A stretch of DNA of 64,000 nt from an uncultured Acetatifactor sp. (GTDB taxonomy: Bacteria > Bacillota > Clostridia > Lachnospirales > Lachnospiraceae): contig CANREV010000003.1 of NCBI GenBank assembly GCA_947629645.1, positions 1-64,000 of the forward strand. Direction: 5' to 3'. Below the pieces are notes generated by a model. It made no database searches and was not told the origin of the DNA. It saw only the letters and a program-made list of their open reading frames with translations. Below, one piece after another: positions 15,431 through 24,884 of the stretch; position 1 is the stretch's first letter, and each line of letters starts with the position of its first letter. The translations under genes were made by a program, and so were the position numbers.

Positions 15431-18130
15431 ATGATGGCCGATGGCGGTAAACTCGTTTTAATAGATGGACACAGTATCCTGAACAGGGCATTTTACGGGG
15501 TGCCGGACCTAAGCAATGCCAGGGGCCTGCACACCAATGCCATCTATGGTTTCCTCAATATCATGTTCAAGATTCTGGAGGAGGAAAAACCGGATTATCT
15601 GGCAGTTGCGTTCGATGTCCATGCCCCCACTTTCCGGCATCAGATCTACGAGGCTTACAAAGGCACCAGAAAGCCTATGCCGGAGGAATTGCGGGAGCAG
15701 GTTCCTGTGATGAAGGATGTGCTGAAGGCTATGGGTGTGGTCATTGTGGAGCAGGCGGGGCTGGAGGCGGACGATATTCTTGGAACGCTGGCAAAGAAGG
15801 CGCAGGAGAAGGGCATCGATGTGTCTTTAGTGTCCGGCGACAGGGATCTTTTGCAGATCGCAGATACCAGAATCAAGATCAGGATCCCGAAGACGAAGGC
15901 GGGCAGGACGGAAATCGAGGATTATTACCCGCAGGATGTGGAGAGAGCCTATCAGGTGACGCCGCTTCAGTTTATCGATCTGAAAGCGCTTATGGGGGAT
16001 ACGGCGGACAATATTCCGGGCGTGCCAAAGGTGGGACAAAAGACCGCCTCGGAACTGATGACGGCCTACGGCTCGCTGGAAAATATTTACGCCCATGTGG
16101 AGGAGATCTCCAAAAAAAGCATTCGGGAATCCCTTATGGAGAACAGGAAACTGGCTGACCTGAGCAAAACCCTCGCCACCATCAGGACAGACTGCGATGT
16201 GGAACTTGACTACGAGGCGGCAAGGGCGGAAGGATTTTATACCAAAGAAGCTTATGAGCTGTTTAAACAGTTGGAATTCAAAAATATGCTGAGCCGTTTT
16301 GAAAACGGGGATATGGACAAAAACGAAGAACTGGTCAAATCATTCCACAGAGTGAAAGATCAGAAAGCGTTTTTGGATCAGCTGGACCGGGTCAAGGACG
16401 GAAGTGTTGTCGGGCTGCACATAGTCTGGGATAAAGAGAGAGAGCATCTTCTGGGAGCGGCGGTTTCTCTGGGTGAGGAGACTTTCTTTTATTCTGTGCC
16501 GGAGAGACAATGTTTGCAGCTTTCTTTGCCCGACATCGGGGAGGCGCAGGATGGCGAAGATCCGGAGGCTCTCAGGGAGGCTCTTAAAAAGCTTTCCGGG
16601 AAAGCGTCACTGTCTTTTTTTGATATCAAAAAGCAGTACGGCTGTCTGCAACAGGATACTACGGACAATTACTTTGACATTTTGATCGCGGCCTATCTGT
16701 TAAATCCGTTAAAGAGCGATTACGACCCCGAGACGATTGCTTCCGAGCACCTTGGGCTGGTCATCCCCGGCAGGGTGGAAGTCTTTGGAAAGCACTCTCC
16801 GGAGGAACTTTTGAAAACGGAGCCAGACAAGGCGGCGGAGTACTATTGTTATGTGGCTTATGTGGCGGCAAAAGCCTGTCCTGTGCTGACTGAGAAACTG
16901 GCGGACGCCGGTATGGGAAAGCTTATGCGGGAAATGGAAATGCCTCTTTCGCTGGTCCTCTATGATATGGAACGGGAAGGCGTGGAGGTCCGCAGGGAAG
17001 AGCTGAAAGCATACGGAGATGCCCTGGTGGAGCGGATAGAAGAATTGGAGCGTTCTATCCACAGTCAGGCCGGAGCGGAGTTTAATATCAATTCTCCCAA
17101 ACAGCTGGGCGAAGTATTGTTTGAGACTCTGCATCTTCCGGGGGGTAAAAAGACCAGGACAGGATATTCTACCGCCGCGGATGTGTTGGAAAAGCTTGCC
17201 GGGGAATATCCAATCGTCCGGGATATTCTGGAATACAGGGGATTGACGAAATTAAAGTCCACCTATGCGGATGGTCTGTCCGTCTTTATCGGGGAGGATC
17301 AGCGGATCCACACGAATTTTAATCAGACCATCACGGCTACCGGACGGATCAGTTCTACGGAGCCTAATCTCCAGAACATTCCCATGCGGATGGAGCTTGG
17401 GAGAAGGATCCGTAAGGTGTTTGTGCCGGGACCGGGATGTGAGTTCATGGACGCTGACTATTCCCAGATTGAGCTGCGTGTACTGGCCCACATGTCGGGG
17501 GATGAGCAGCTGATCGAAGCTTACCATATGGATCAGGATATCCACCGCATTACGGCATCGAAGGTGTTCCACACGCCCTTGGAGGAAGTGACAAGTCTGC
17601 AGCGGCGCAACGCCAAGGCGGTCAATTTCGGGATCGTTTACGGCATCAGCTCCTTCGGCCTGAGTCAGGATCTGAGCATCAGCAGAAAAGAGGCGGCGGA
17701 ATATATCGAACAATATTTTGCGACTTATCCCAAGGTCAAATCGTTTCTGGATGAATTGGTGAGAAGCGCAAAAGAAAAAGGGTATGTCACCACCATGTTC
17801 GGAAGGAGAAGACCTGTCCCCGAACTGTCTTCCTCTAATTTTATGCAGCGTTCTTTCGGGGAACGCGTGGCCATGAATTCCCCCATACAGGGGACGGCGG
17901 CCGACATTATCAAGATCGCCATGATCCGCGTCTGGAAAAGCCTGAAAGAGGCGGGATTAAAGTCGAAACTGATCCTTCAGGTGCACGATGAGCTGGTCAT
18001 AGAGACGTATCTGGAGGAAGAAGAGCAGGTGCGCCGGATCCTCACGGACGAGATGAAGTCGGCGGCAGAGCTGGCGGTGGAACTGGAGATCGACCTTCAC
18101 ACGGGAAAAAACTGGTATGAAGCAAAATAG
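15431..18130 (+). CDS. polA: DNA polymerase I with inactive proofreading domain
   Basis: PolA fills gaps and removes RNA primers in lagging-strand synthesis and repair. The 899-residue protein has an N-terminal 5'-3' exonuclease (residues about 1-290: VSGDRDLLQI, MGDTADNIPGVPKVG). A middle 3'-5' exonuclease-like domain follows (about 310-490), then the polymerase (about 500-899) with motif A DADYSQIELRVLAH, motif B RRNAKAVNFGIVYG and motif C QVHDELVIE. The acidic exonuclease residues normally seen as D-x-E are absent: the matching strand reads VVGLHIVWDKE. Proofreading is therefore probably lost, as in Bacillus PolA. The stop overlaps or abuts coaE, giving the polA-coaE order common in Firmicutes. 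Confidence 0.96.
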   Translation: MMADGGKLVLIDGHSILNRAFYGVPDLSNARGLHTNAIYGFLNIMFKILEEEKPDYLAVAFDVHAPTFRHQIYEAYKGTRKPMPEELREQVPVMKDVLKAMGVVIVEQAGLEADDILGTLAKKAQEKGIDVSLVSGDRDLLQIADTRIKIRIPKTKAGRTEIEDYYPQDVERAYQVTPLQFIDLKALMGDTADNIPGVPKVGQKTASELMTAYGSLENIYAHVEEISKKSIRESLMENRKLADLSKTLATIRTDCDVELDYEAARAEGFYTKEAYELFKQLEFKNMLSRFENGDMDKNEELVKSFHRVKDQKAFLDQLDRVKDGSVVGLHIVWDKEREHLLGAAVSLGEETFFYSVPERQCLQLSLPDIGEAQDGEDPEALREALKKLSGKASLSFFDIKKQYGCLQQDTTDNYFDILIAAYLLNPLKSDYDPETIASEHLGLVIPGRVEVFGKHSPEELLKTEPDKAAEYYCYVAYVAAKACPVLTEKLADAGMGKLMREMEMPLSLVLYDMEREGVEVRREELKAYGDALVERIEELERSIHSQAGAEFNINSPKQLGEVLFETLHLPGGKKTRTGYSTAADVLEKLAGEYPIVRDILEYRGLTKLKSTYADGLSVFIGEDQRIHTNFNQTITATGRISSTEPNLQNIPMRMELGRRIRKVFVPGPGCEFMDADYSQIELRVLAHMSGDEQLIEAYHMDQDIHRITASKVFHTPLEEVTSLQRRNAKAVNFGIVYGISSFGLSQDLSISRKEAAEYIEQYFATYPKVKSFLDELVRSAKEKGYVTTMFGRRRPVPELSSSNFMQRSFGERVAMNSPIQGTAADIIKIAMIRVWKSLKEAGLKSKLILQVHDELVIETYLEEEEQVRRILTDEMKSAAELAVELEIDLHTGKNWYEAK

Positions 18131-18134
18131 AGAG

Positions 18135-18740
18135 ATGAAATTTATAGGCATTACAGGAGGTATTGGCGCGGGCAAATCAAAGGCGCTGGAATTTATCGGG
18201 CGGCATTACCTCTGTGAGATTTATCTGGCAGATGAGGTGGCGCATCAGGTAAAGCGCTCCGGTACGGAATGCTTTCAGGCGCTGGTAGAGCTTATGGGAA
18301 GAGATATTCTGGACGCCTGCGGGGAGATTGATAAAGGCGCTATGGCGGATAAAATATTCGGAGAGCCGGATCTGCTGCGAAAAGTGAACAACATCATTCA
18401 TCCCGCGGTGAGAAAATTTCTGTTGGAAAAGTATGCGCAGGCAAAGCGGCGCGGGGATGTAGAATTATTTTTTGTGGAGGCGGCTCTTTTGATTGAGTGC
18501 GGCTATGGGTCATTAGTGGATGAAATGTGGTATGTCCATGCGGACGAATCGGTGCGGCGAAAGAGGCTGAGCGATTCCAGAGGCTACAGCGGGGATAAGA
18601 TCTCTCATATTATGGAAAGTCAGCTTTCGGAGGAGGAATTTCGCAAAAACAGCGATTTTATCATAGATAACAGTGGATCCTTTGAGGAGACATGCAGGCA
18701 AATAGAGAGGAAACTGGAGGCTTTTACATGGCAGGAGTGA
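18135..18740 (+). CDS. coaE: Dephospho-CoA kinase
   Basis: CoaE phosphorylates dephospho-CoA in the last step of coenzyme A synthesis. The protein starts MKFIGITGGIGAGKSKAL, with the P-loop GGIGAGKS at residues 8-15, and has the LADEVAHQ and HPAVRKF segments of the family. Length about 201 is normal. I chose the ATG four bases after the polA stop because family members start here. An ATG at 18117, inside the end of polA, is the alternative and would add six residues (MKQNRE). It overlaps the following FtsA-like gene by 13 bases. Confidence 0.93.
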   Translation: MKFIGITGGIGAGKSKALEFIGRHYLCEIYLADEVAHQVKRSGTECFQALVELMGRDILDACGEIDKGAMADKIFGEPDLLRKVNNIIHPAVRKFLLEKYAQAKRRGDVELFFVEAALLIECGYGSLVDEMWYVHADESVRRKRLSDSRGYSGDKISHIMESQLSEEEFRKNSDFIIDNSGSFEETCRQIERKLEAFTWQE

Positions 18741-21055
18741 TAGAAGGCCAGGGACAACTGGTATTTGGACTTGATATCGGCACAAGGAGTATCGTTGGAA
18801 CAGTGGGATATCTGGGCGGCGGAAGATTTCATGTGCTTGCCCAGCGCGCCAAAGAACATGAGACCAGGTCCATGCTGGACGGACAGATCCATGACATTGC
18901 GCAGGTAGGTCAGACGATCAATTACGTCAAGGAACAGCTGGAACAGGATCTGAACAGAAAACTGACCGAAGTGTGTATCGCCGCGGCAGGCCGTGTGCTG
19001 CGCACTGTGACGACTCATGTGGAGGAGGATTACGGGGAGGACCACGAAGTCACCGCGGAAGATGTCTATTCTTTGTCCACACTGGGAGTGGAGCAGGCCT
19101 ACGAGGAATTTCAGAAAGACAATGATACGGACATGAAATTTTACTGTGTGGGATACACGCCCATGCGTTATTATATGAACGGTTATCAGATCGGCAATCT
19201 GGAGGGACATAAGGTCAGGAATATGGCCATGGATCTGATCGCGACCTTTCTGCCGGATGATGTGGTGGACGGTCTGTATAAGGCGGTGGAGATCGCGGGG
19301 CTGCATGTGGCTCATCTGACATTGGAGCCCATCGCCGCCATTCAGGTGGCAATCCCGGAAAAATTTCGTATGCTGAATATGGCTTTGGTGGATGTGGGTG
19401 CGGGAACCAGCGATATTTCCATCACAAAAGACGGCACCATTACCGCTTACGGTATGATTCCCGTTGCAGGTGACAGCCTGACCGATATTCTGGTGCAGCA
19501 CTGTCTGGTGGATTTTGAGACGGCGGAGCGGATCAAACGTCAGACCGGTACTCAGGAGACGGTGGAGTATCAGGATATCATGGGACTGACACAGACGATC
19601 ACGGCCAAGGAAGTGGAGAAAATTCTGGAGGATCATGTGGGGGAAATGACCCATATGGTGGCGGAGTGCATCAGGGAATTAAACGGTGACAAGTCTGTCA
19701 GCGCCGTCTTTGTAGTGGGCGGCGGCGGCATGATCACCGGCTATACGGAACATCTTGCAAAAGAGCTTGATATCGTGAAGGAGCGTGTGGCCATCAGAGG
19801 GCAGGAGGTGCTGCAGAACATTGTGTTCGAGATCGAGAATCCCCGAAGAGACTCTATGATGGTAACTCCCATTGGCATCTGTTTAAGCTATTACGAGCAG
19901 AGCAATAATTTTATCTTTGTGCAGTTTAATGACAATCGTGTCAAGTTATATGACAATGGGAAATTATCTGTTGCGGATGCGGCGGTGCAGTCCCAATTCA
20001 CCAACGAAGATCTGTTCCCTAAGCGGGGCGCGGCGCTGAACTTTACCATAAACGGAAAGAACAGGATCCTGCGCGGGGAGCAGGGGGAGGCTGCCGTGAT
20101 CCGGCTGAACGGGGAGCCCGCAGACATCTATGCCCAGGTACATAACGGAGACAGGGTGGATGTGACGCCGTCTACGGCGGGAGAACCTGCCGCCATGGAA
20201 CTGGGCAAACTGCCGGAACTGGCGGAACAGCTTCATGTGGTGGTAAACGGCAGAAAGATCGATCTGCCTAAAACCGCCTCCGTAAACGGCATTGTGGAGA
20301 ATGAATTTTACCAGATTAAGGAAAATGACGACATTCAGGTGCAGAATTACTATACCGTGAAAGAGATCGCGGGGTTTATGGACGTTCCTCTCAGGGGAAA
20401 GATTTTAGTCAATGACATTCCGGCAAAACCGGATACGAAAGTGTACGAGAATTTTACTTTGGAATGGGATGTCAACGCGATGATCACTTACGCGGATCTG
20501 GAGGAAGAGACAGAGGAGGAATTGGAAAAGCGCCGCGCGGCGAAAGAAGCAGCCGCCGCCGCGGCCTCGGCTGAGGCGGAAAAGAATTTTATCGATGCCG
20601 TCACCAATATCAGCGGAAGATTCAGGGAGTCCGGGGGGACCTCGCCGGAAGAAGCCGTTGGGCCGGTTACGCAAGCAAAGGATCATCAGACGGCGTCACA
20701 GAGCGCTGCCGCCGGATCCGGGGCGGAGGGCGGACATGCCGAGGACGGTTCCGGGGAGGCGCCTAAAGTAGTCCAGGAGGAAAGTATTTCCACAGGCCCA
20801 CAGGTTCTTTCCGTGGTGGTAAATAATCGTCCCGTGGTGCTTACGGGAAAGGAAAGCTATGTCTTTGTGGATGTGTTCTCTTTCATTGATTTTGATCTGA
20901 AAGCTTCCGCCGGGCGGGCCATTGTGACCAACTTAAACGGCAGGAGCGCGGAATATATGGAACCCTTGAAAAACGGCGATGTCATCGACATATACTGGGA
21001 GGAGGCTTCCGGTTCAGGAAATGGAGTTCCAAAAGGGGAATGGAGAATAAAATGA
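18728..21055 (+). CDS. FtsA/PilM-like actin-family protein with long C-terminal extension
   Basis: Residues 1-370 are an actin-fold ATPase of the FtsA type. They hold phosphate-1 motif FGLDIGTRSIVG, an SHS2-like insertion (about 85-165), phosphate-2 motif LVDVGAGTSDIS and adenosine motif VFVVGGGGMITGY. Residues about 370-775 form an unusual extension with ubiquitin-like repeats (VNGRKIDLPKTASVNG, VNNRPVVLTGKESYV) around an Ala/Glu-rich, probably disordered linker at about 590-690. FtsA itself is about 420 residues and tethers FtsZ to the membrane; ftsZ is not adjacent here. Clostridia often carry this longer paralogue after coaE. A role in division or envelope assembly is inferred. ATG 18728 has GGAGG eight bases upstream and overlaps coaE. 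Confidence 0.82.
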   Translation: MAGVIEGQGQLVFGLDIGTRSIVGTVGYLGGGRFHVLAQRAKEHETRSMLDGQIHDIAQVGQTINYVKEQLEQDLNRKLTEVCIAAAGRVLRTVTTHVEEDYGEDHEVTAEDVYSLSTLGVEQAYEEFQKDNDTDMKFYCVGYTPMRYYMNGYQIGNLEGHKVRNMAMDLIATFLPDDVVDGLYKAVEIAGLHVAHLTLEPIAAIQVAIPEKFRMLNMALVDVGAGTSDISITKDGTITAYGMIPVAGDSLTDILVQHCLVDFETAERIKRQTGTQETVEYQDIMGLTQTITAKEVEKILEDHVGEMTHMVAECIRELNGDKSVSAVFVVGGGGMITGYTEHLAKELDIVKERVAIRGQEVLQNIVFEIENPRRDSMMVTPIGICLSYYEQSNNFIFVQFNDNRVKLYDNGKLSVADAAVQSQFTNEDLFPKRGAALNFTINGKNRILRGEQGEAAVIRLNGEPADIYAQVHNGDRVDVTPSTAGEPAAMELGKLPELAEQLHVVVNGRKIDLPKTASVNGIVENEFYQIKENDDIQVQNYYTVKEIAGFMDVPLRGKILVNDIPAKPDTKVYENFTLEWDVNAMITYADLEEETEEELEKRRAAKEAAAAAASAEAEKNFIDAVTNISGRFRESGGTSPEEAVGPVTQAKDHQTASQSAAAGSGAEGGHAEDGSGEAPKVVQEESISTGPQVLSVVVNNRPVVLTGKESYVFVDVFSFIDFDLKASAGRAIVTNLNGRSAEYMEPLKNGDVIDIYWEEASGSGNGVPKGEWRIK

Positions 21056-21849
21056 GATTGTGCAGTATAGCCAGCGGAAGCAGCGGAAATTGCGTCTATG
21101 TCGGTTCTGAAGCCACGCATCTTTTGGTGGATACGGGGATCAGCGGCAAAAGGATCGAGCAGGGATTAAAGGAACTGGATCTTACGCCGAAAGATCTGGA
21201 CGGTATTCTGATCACCCACGAACACGCGGACCATATCAGCGGGCTGGGCGTGATGGCCAGAAAATATGAAATACCCGTTTACGCCACGGAGGGAACCATA
21301 CGGGCCATGTTTCAGAGCGGCAGCCTGGGCAGGGTGGAAGAATCGCTGTTTCACCGGGTGGAGGAAGATGAAAAATTCATTTTAAAAGACCTGACCATCC
21401 ATCCGATGCACATTTCCCACGATGCGGCGCAGCCGGTGGCTTACCGGATCTTTTACGGGGAGAAAAGGGTGGCGGTCTGTACCGATCTGGGCGTTTATAA
21501 CGAGTATACGGTGGAATGTTTAAAGGGGATGGACGCCCTTTTGCTGGAGGCAAATCATGATGTGAACATGCTTCAGGTAGGGCCGTATCCCTATTATCTG
21601 AAACAGCGGATCTTGGGAGACAGGGGTCATCTATCCAATGAAAATTCCGGAAGGCTGCTGTGCCGGGTCCTGCACGATGGGCTGCGCACCGTGCTCTTGG
21701 GACACCTGAGTAAGGAAAACAACCTGCCGGAGCTGGCTTATGAGTCGGTGCGCATGGAGATCAATATGGATGACAATCCGTACAGGGCAGGCGATTTCGA
21801 TATCCGGGTGGCGAAGCGCAGCGAGATGTCGCCTGTGGTGTTTGTATAG
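21052..21849 (+). CDS. YycJ/WalJ-type metallo-beta-lactamase-fold hydrolase
   Basis: The 265-residue protein has the beta-lactamase-fold metal motif THEHADHISG (H-x-H-x-D-H), plus later ligands in MHISHDA, VCTDLG and LGHLSKEN. It begins LCSIASGSSGNCVYVG, the hallmark of YycJ (WalJ), a 5'-3' DNA exonuclease-type protein linked in Bacilli to the WalKR wall-stress operon and to mismatch repair. Here it is not near walKR but is coupled to the FtsA-like gene: the start overlaps that gene's stop as ATGA, which also decides the start over an ATG 12 bases upstream. The family call is firm; the cellular role in this lineage is inferred. Confidence 0.88.
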   Translation: MRLCSIASGSSGNCVYVGSEATHLLVDTGISGKRIEQGLKELDLTPKDLDGILITHEHADHISGLGVMARKYEIPVYATEGTIRAMFQSGSLGRVEESLFHRVEEDEKFILKDLTIHPMHISHDAAQPVAYRIFYGEKRVAVCTDLGVYNEYTVECLKGMDALLLEANHDVNMLQVGPYPYYLKQRILGDRGHLSNENSGRLLCRVLHDGLRTVLLGHLSKENNLPELAYESVRMEINMDDNPYRAGDFDIRVAKRSEMSPVVFV

Positions 21850-21906
21850 GAGCCTGCAAAAAAATGCGGCGCATCGTTTTCTGGAACGGATTTTGACCCG
21901 GCGGTC

Positions 21907-21993
21907 TGTGTTGGAGCGTCACAGGCGGCCCTGACGGCGGACGGGAAACTTTTGATTGTCCTGCCGCGCATACGCTCCGGAATGGAGATCAGG
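21907..21993 (+). promoter_or_regulatory. Leader-like repeat, copy 1, upstream of ACT-domain gene
   Basis: This stretch shares three boxes with 37252-37349 before trpB. Box 1 is TGTG, two variable bases, then GGAGCGTCACA. Box 2 is CCCTGA[C/T]GGCGGACG. Box 3 is CGCG-n-A-n-ACGCTCC joined to GGAATGGAGAT. GGAGCGT (21913-21919) pairs with ACGCTCC (21972-21978) to close the element. The region between boxes 2 and 3 differs in length and sequence but in this copy can pair GGAC with GTCC. Box 3 ends with the GGAG ribosome site of the ACT gene. It may be a cis-regulatory RNA; I match it to no riboswitch family I know. Confidence 0.6.
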
Positions 21994-22266
21994 ATGAAAA
22001 AGACAATTATTACAGTGGTGGGAAAGGATACCGTGGGTATCATCGCAAAGGTTTGCACTTATCTGGCTGAGAACAATATCAATATTCTGGACATATCCCA
22101 GACGATCGTGCAGGGATATTTTAACATGATGATGATCGTGGATACCAATTCCGGCAGGAAATCTTTCGGGGATATGGCGGATGAAATGGCGGCTCTGGGA
22201 GAGAAGATCGGCGTTGTGATCAAATGCCAGAAGGAAGAGATCTTTGATCAGATGCACCGCATTTAA
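21994..22266 (+). CDS. ACT domain protein, UPF0237 family
   Basis: The 90-residue protein is a single ACT domain: [26 protein letters not shown] strand-helix start, then [22 protein letters not shown] domains bind amino acids or similar small ligands and pass the signal to a partner. UPF0237 proteins regularly sit directly before UPF0210 genes, as here (26 bases apart), so the two probably act together, the ACT subunit as the sensor. The start is fixed by GGAG seven bases upstream, which belongs to the repeated leader element. GcvR-like glycine regulation is a related possibility but is unproven. Confidence 0.88.
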   Translation: MKKTIITVVGKDTVGIIAKVCTYLAENNINILDISQTIVQGYFNMMMIVDTNSGRKSFGDMADEMAALGEKIGVVIKCQKEEIFDQMHRI

Positions 22267-22292
22267 ACCTTTGGAAATGGAGATTGCGTCCT

Positions 22293-23657
22293 ATGATAAA
22301 TTTATATGAAGTGACAGAGACCAATAAAATGATTGAGAAGGAAAATCTCGATGTGAGGACGATCACGCTGGGTATCAGCCTCTTAGACTGCATCGATTCC
22401 GACCTGCAGGCTTTGAACCGGAAAATTTACGAAAAAATTTACAACGCGGCAAAGGATCTGGTAAAGACGGGGGAAGAGATCTCCAGAGAATTCGGGATCC
22501 CCATTGTCAATAAAAGGATCTCCGTCACGCCCATCGCGCTTGTGGGAGGCGCGGCGTGCAGGACAAAAGAAGATTTTGCGTCCATTGCGAAGACGCTGGA
22601 TCGGGCGGCCCACGAGGTGGGAGTGAATTTTATCGGCGGTTATTCCGCGCTGGTCAGCAAAGGTATGACCAAAGCGGACGAATTGCTGATCCGTTCCATT
22701 CCCCTGGCATTATCCTCCACGGAGCGGGTGTGCAGTTCCGTCAATCTGGGTTCCACCAGGACCGGTATCAACATGGACGGGGTGAAACTCATGGGTGAGA
22801 TCATCAAATCTACCGCGGAATACACTAGGGAGCAGGATTCCCTCGGATGTGCCAAGCTGGTGGTGTTCTGCAACGCGCCGGACGACAATCCTTTCATGGC
22901 AGGGGCTTTTCACGGAGTCACTGAGACGGACAAAGTCATCAATGTGGGCGTCAGCGGTCCGGGCGTGGTAAAGACTGCGCTGGAAAAAGTGCGGGGAGAA
23001 AATTTTGAGGTGCTCTGCGAGACCATCAAAAAGACTGCCTTTAAGGTGACCAGAGTGGGGCAGCTGGTGGCGAAGGAAGCCTCCAGAATGCTGGATGTGC
23101 CTTTCGGCATCGTGGATCTGTCACTTGCGCCTACGCCGGCTGTGGGAGACAGTGTGGCGGATATTTTGTGCGAGATGGGCCTTGAGTATGCCGGAGCGCC
23201 GGGAACTACGGCTGCGCTGGCGCTTTTAAACGATCAGGTGAAAAAGGGCGGCGTCATGGCTTCTTCCTATGTGGGCGGATTGAGCGGCGCGTTCATTCCC
23301 GTCAGCGAGGATCAGGGGATGATCGATGCGGTGAGGGCGGGAGCGCTCTCGCTTGAAAAACTGGAGGCAATGACCTGCGTCTGCTCTGTGGGGCTTGATA
23401 TGATCGCCATCCCGGGAGATACGAAATCCGCCACCATTTCCGGTATCATTGCGGATGAGATGGCTATCGGCATGGTGAACCAGAAAACCACGGCTGTGCG
23501 GGTGATCCCTGTGATCGGAAAAGGGGTGGGAGAGACGGTGGAATTCGGCGGGCTTTTGGGGTATGCGCCCATTATGCCGGTCAATCCTTTCTCTTGTGAG
23601 GCTTTTGTCAACCGGGGCGGAAGGATACCCGCGCCGATTCACAGCTTTAAGAATTAA
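22293..23657 (+). CDS. UPF0210 (PFL-fold family, DUF711) protein
   Basis: The 454-residue protein matches the UPF0210 family, whose structure is related to pyruvate formate-lyase-like folds but whose reaction is unknown. Recognisable parts are the N-terminus [22 protein letters not shown] in two parts, the glycine-rich [34 protein letters not shown], and the C-terminal [19 protein letters not shown]. Length (about 452) is exact for the family. ATG 22293 is chosen with a GGAG site about ten bases upstream; a TTG nine bases earlier is less likely. It is paired with the ACT-domain gene. Its shared operon and the leader element suggest control by an amino acid or one-carbon metabolite, but this is inference. 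Confidence 0.9.
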   Translation: MINLYEVTETNKMIEKENLDVRTITLGISLLDCIDSDLQALNRKIYEKIYNAAKDLVKTGEEISREFGIPIVNKRISVTPIALVGGAACRTKEDFASIAKTLDRAAHEVGVNFIGGYSALVSKGMTKADELLIRSIPLALSSTERVCSSVNLGSTRTGINMDGVKLMGEIIKSTAEYTREQDSLGCAKLVVFCNAPDDNPFMAGAFHGVTETDKVINVGVSGPGVVKTALEKVRGENFEVLCETIKKTAFKVTRVGQLVAKEASRMLDVPFGIVDLSLAPTPAVGDSVADILCEMGLEYAGAPGTTAALALLNDQVKKGGVMASSYVGGLSGAFIPVSEDQGMIDAVRAGALSLEKLEAMTCVCSVGLDMIAIPGDTKSATISGIIADEMAIGMVNQKTTAVRVIPVIGKGVGETVEFGGLLGYAPIMPVNPFSCEAFVNRGGRIPAPIHSFKN

Positions 23658-23683
23658 GAGTGTATTAAAAAGGAGAAAGAAAC

Positions 23684-24016
23684 ATGAAATTAGGAAGCGG
23701 CTTTTACGAGAAAGTTGCGAAAGGTTTCGCTGTCGCCGCGGCGGTTCTTAGTGTGATTCTTTTATGTATCGGCGGAACATCGATGATCGGGGCGATTATC
23801 GCTCTTTTGATATCCGCCGGATTACAGGCGGTCATATTCCTTGGGATCGCTGAAGCGGTTGCAAACGGCGAAGAAACGAATCAGATTCTGATGGAAATGA
23901 GGGAGGCGCTGATACAGGATTCCCGGATCCCTGAAGGAGGCTGGGTATGCCCTAAATGCGGGAAGGTAAATCAGGCGTATACGGGCACCTGTTCCTGTGG
24001 GACGGCCAAATCGTAA
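23684..24016 (+). CDS. Small membrane protein with C-terminal zinc ribbon
   Basis: The 110-residue protein has two hydrophobic segments (about 11-28 and 33-55) and a C-terminal CPKCGKVNQAYTGTCSCG, a four-Cys zinc ribbon. This layout recurs in clostridial small proteins of unknown role. It follows UPF0210 by 26 bases, with an AAAGGAG site at the right distance from the ATG. The next gene is 91 bases on. The function is unknown. Confidence 0.7.
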   Translation: MKLGSGFYEKVAKGFAVAAAVLSVILLCIGGTSMIGAIIALLISAGLQAVIFLGIAEAVANGEETNQILMEMREALIQDSRIPEGGWVCPKCGKVNQAYTGTCSCGTAKS

Positions 24017-24107
24017 AAGGCGTTAGTTTTCAGGAGTATATGTTAAATGTCACTAAAAAAGATATTCACCACAAAATTATAAAAAATTATAAAAAATGGA
24101 GGTTTCT

Positions 24108-24884
24108 ATGAACGTATTAAAAGAAATGACGTTGTCCGTATACAGTTATGAGAGTTACGGCGAATTTTTGAAAAACAGAAAAGGCAAGGTGTTCGGTTTT
24201 GGGGTGCTCCTCATGTTCCTGTATTTTCTGATCGTACTGGCGCTGCCTATGATGATAAATCTTGGCACGCCGAACGCCCTCGCGGAAAGGATCAGGGAAA
24301 CTGTGCCGGACTTCGCGATAGAAGACGGCAGACTGTGGGCGGAGAATGTGGCCGAGCTGGATCTGGACACCGTATATGTGTATATTAATACCAATCCGGA
24401 TTACAGCATAGAAGATATCGAGGAACTGAGACAGTCTCTGACGGGCTATACATCGGCGATCATAGCGGACTCGGAAAAAATGCTTGTCAAAAGCAACGGG
24501 CAGGAGCAGATCGCATACTGGTCCCAGATGGGGCTGGAGGGATTTGACCGGGAAGATCTGATGGGAATCATCCCCATGCTGTATGTTGTAATCGCCATTG
24601 TGCTGGTACTTTGTTTTCTGGGTATGACGGCGTTGTTTTTCTTCGGCGTTTTATTTGTCGCACTGCTGGGAATGATCGCGGTGGGAAAAGATTCCCGGTT
24701 TACTTTCGGACAGTTATATCAGCTTGGCGTCTACAGCAGGACGCTGCCTTTGATCATAAAAGCTGTGGTCAGTTTCCTGCCGTTTCATGTTCCTTTCTTC
24801 TGGGTCATCAATTTCGGCCTTTCCCTGTTCATCCTTTACATGGCGGTGCGGAAGATGCCGGGGCAGACGATGAATCAAATGTGA
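24108..24884 (+). CDS. DUF1189 family membrane protein
   Basis: The 258-residue protein resembles DUF1189 proteins: an N-terminal helix near 30-55 (VFGFGVLLMFLYFLIVLALP), an outside domain of about 90 residues, then four close helices from about 150 to 250. It opens with the family-typical MTLSVYSYESYGEFLKN. The role of DUF1189 is unknown. ATG 24108 is chosen because GGAGG is six bases upstream; an ATG at 24096 would put the ribosome site inside the gene. The stop codon lies in the first unit of a 15-bp tandem repeat. Confidence 0.82.
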   Translation: MNVLKEMTLSVYSYESYGEFLKNRKGKVFGFGVLLMFLYFLIVLALPMMINLGTPNALAERIRETVPDFAIEDGRLWAENVAELDLDTVYVYINTNPDYSIEDIEELRQSLTGYTSAIIADSEKMLVKSNGQEQIAYWSQMGLEGFDREDLMGIIPMLYVVIAIVLVLCFLGMTALFFFGVLFVALLGMIAVGKDSRFTFGQLYQLGVYSRTLPLIIKAVVSFLPFHVPFFWVINFGLSLFILYMAVRKMPGQTMNQM

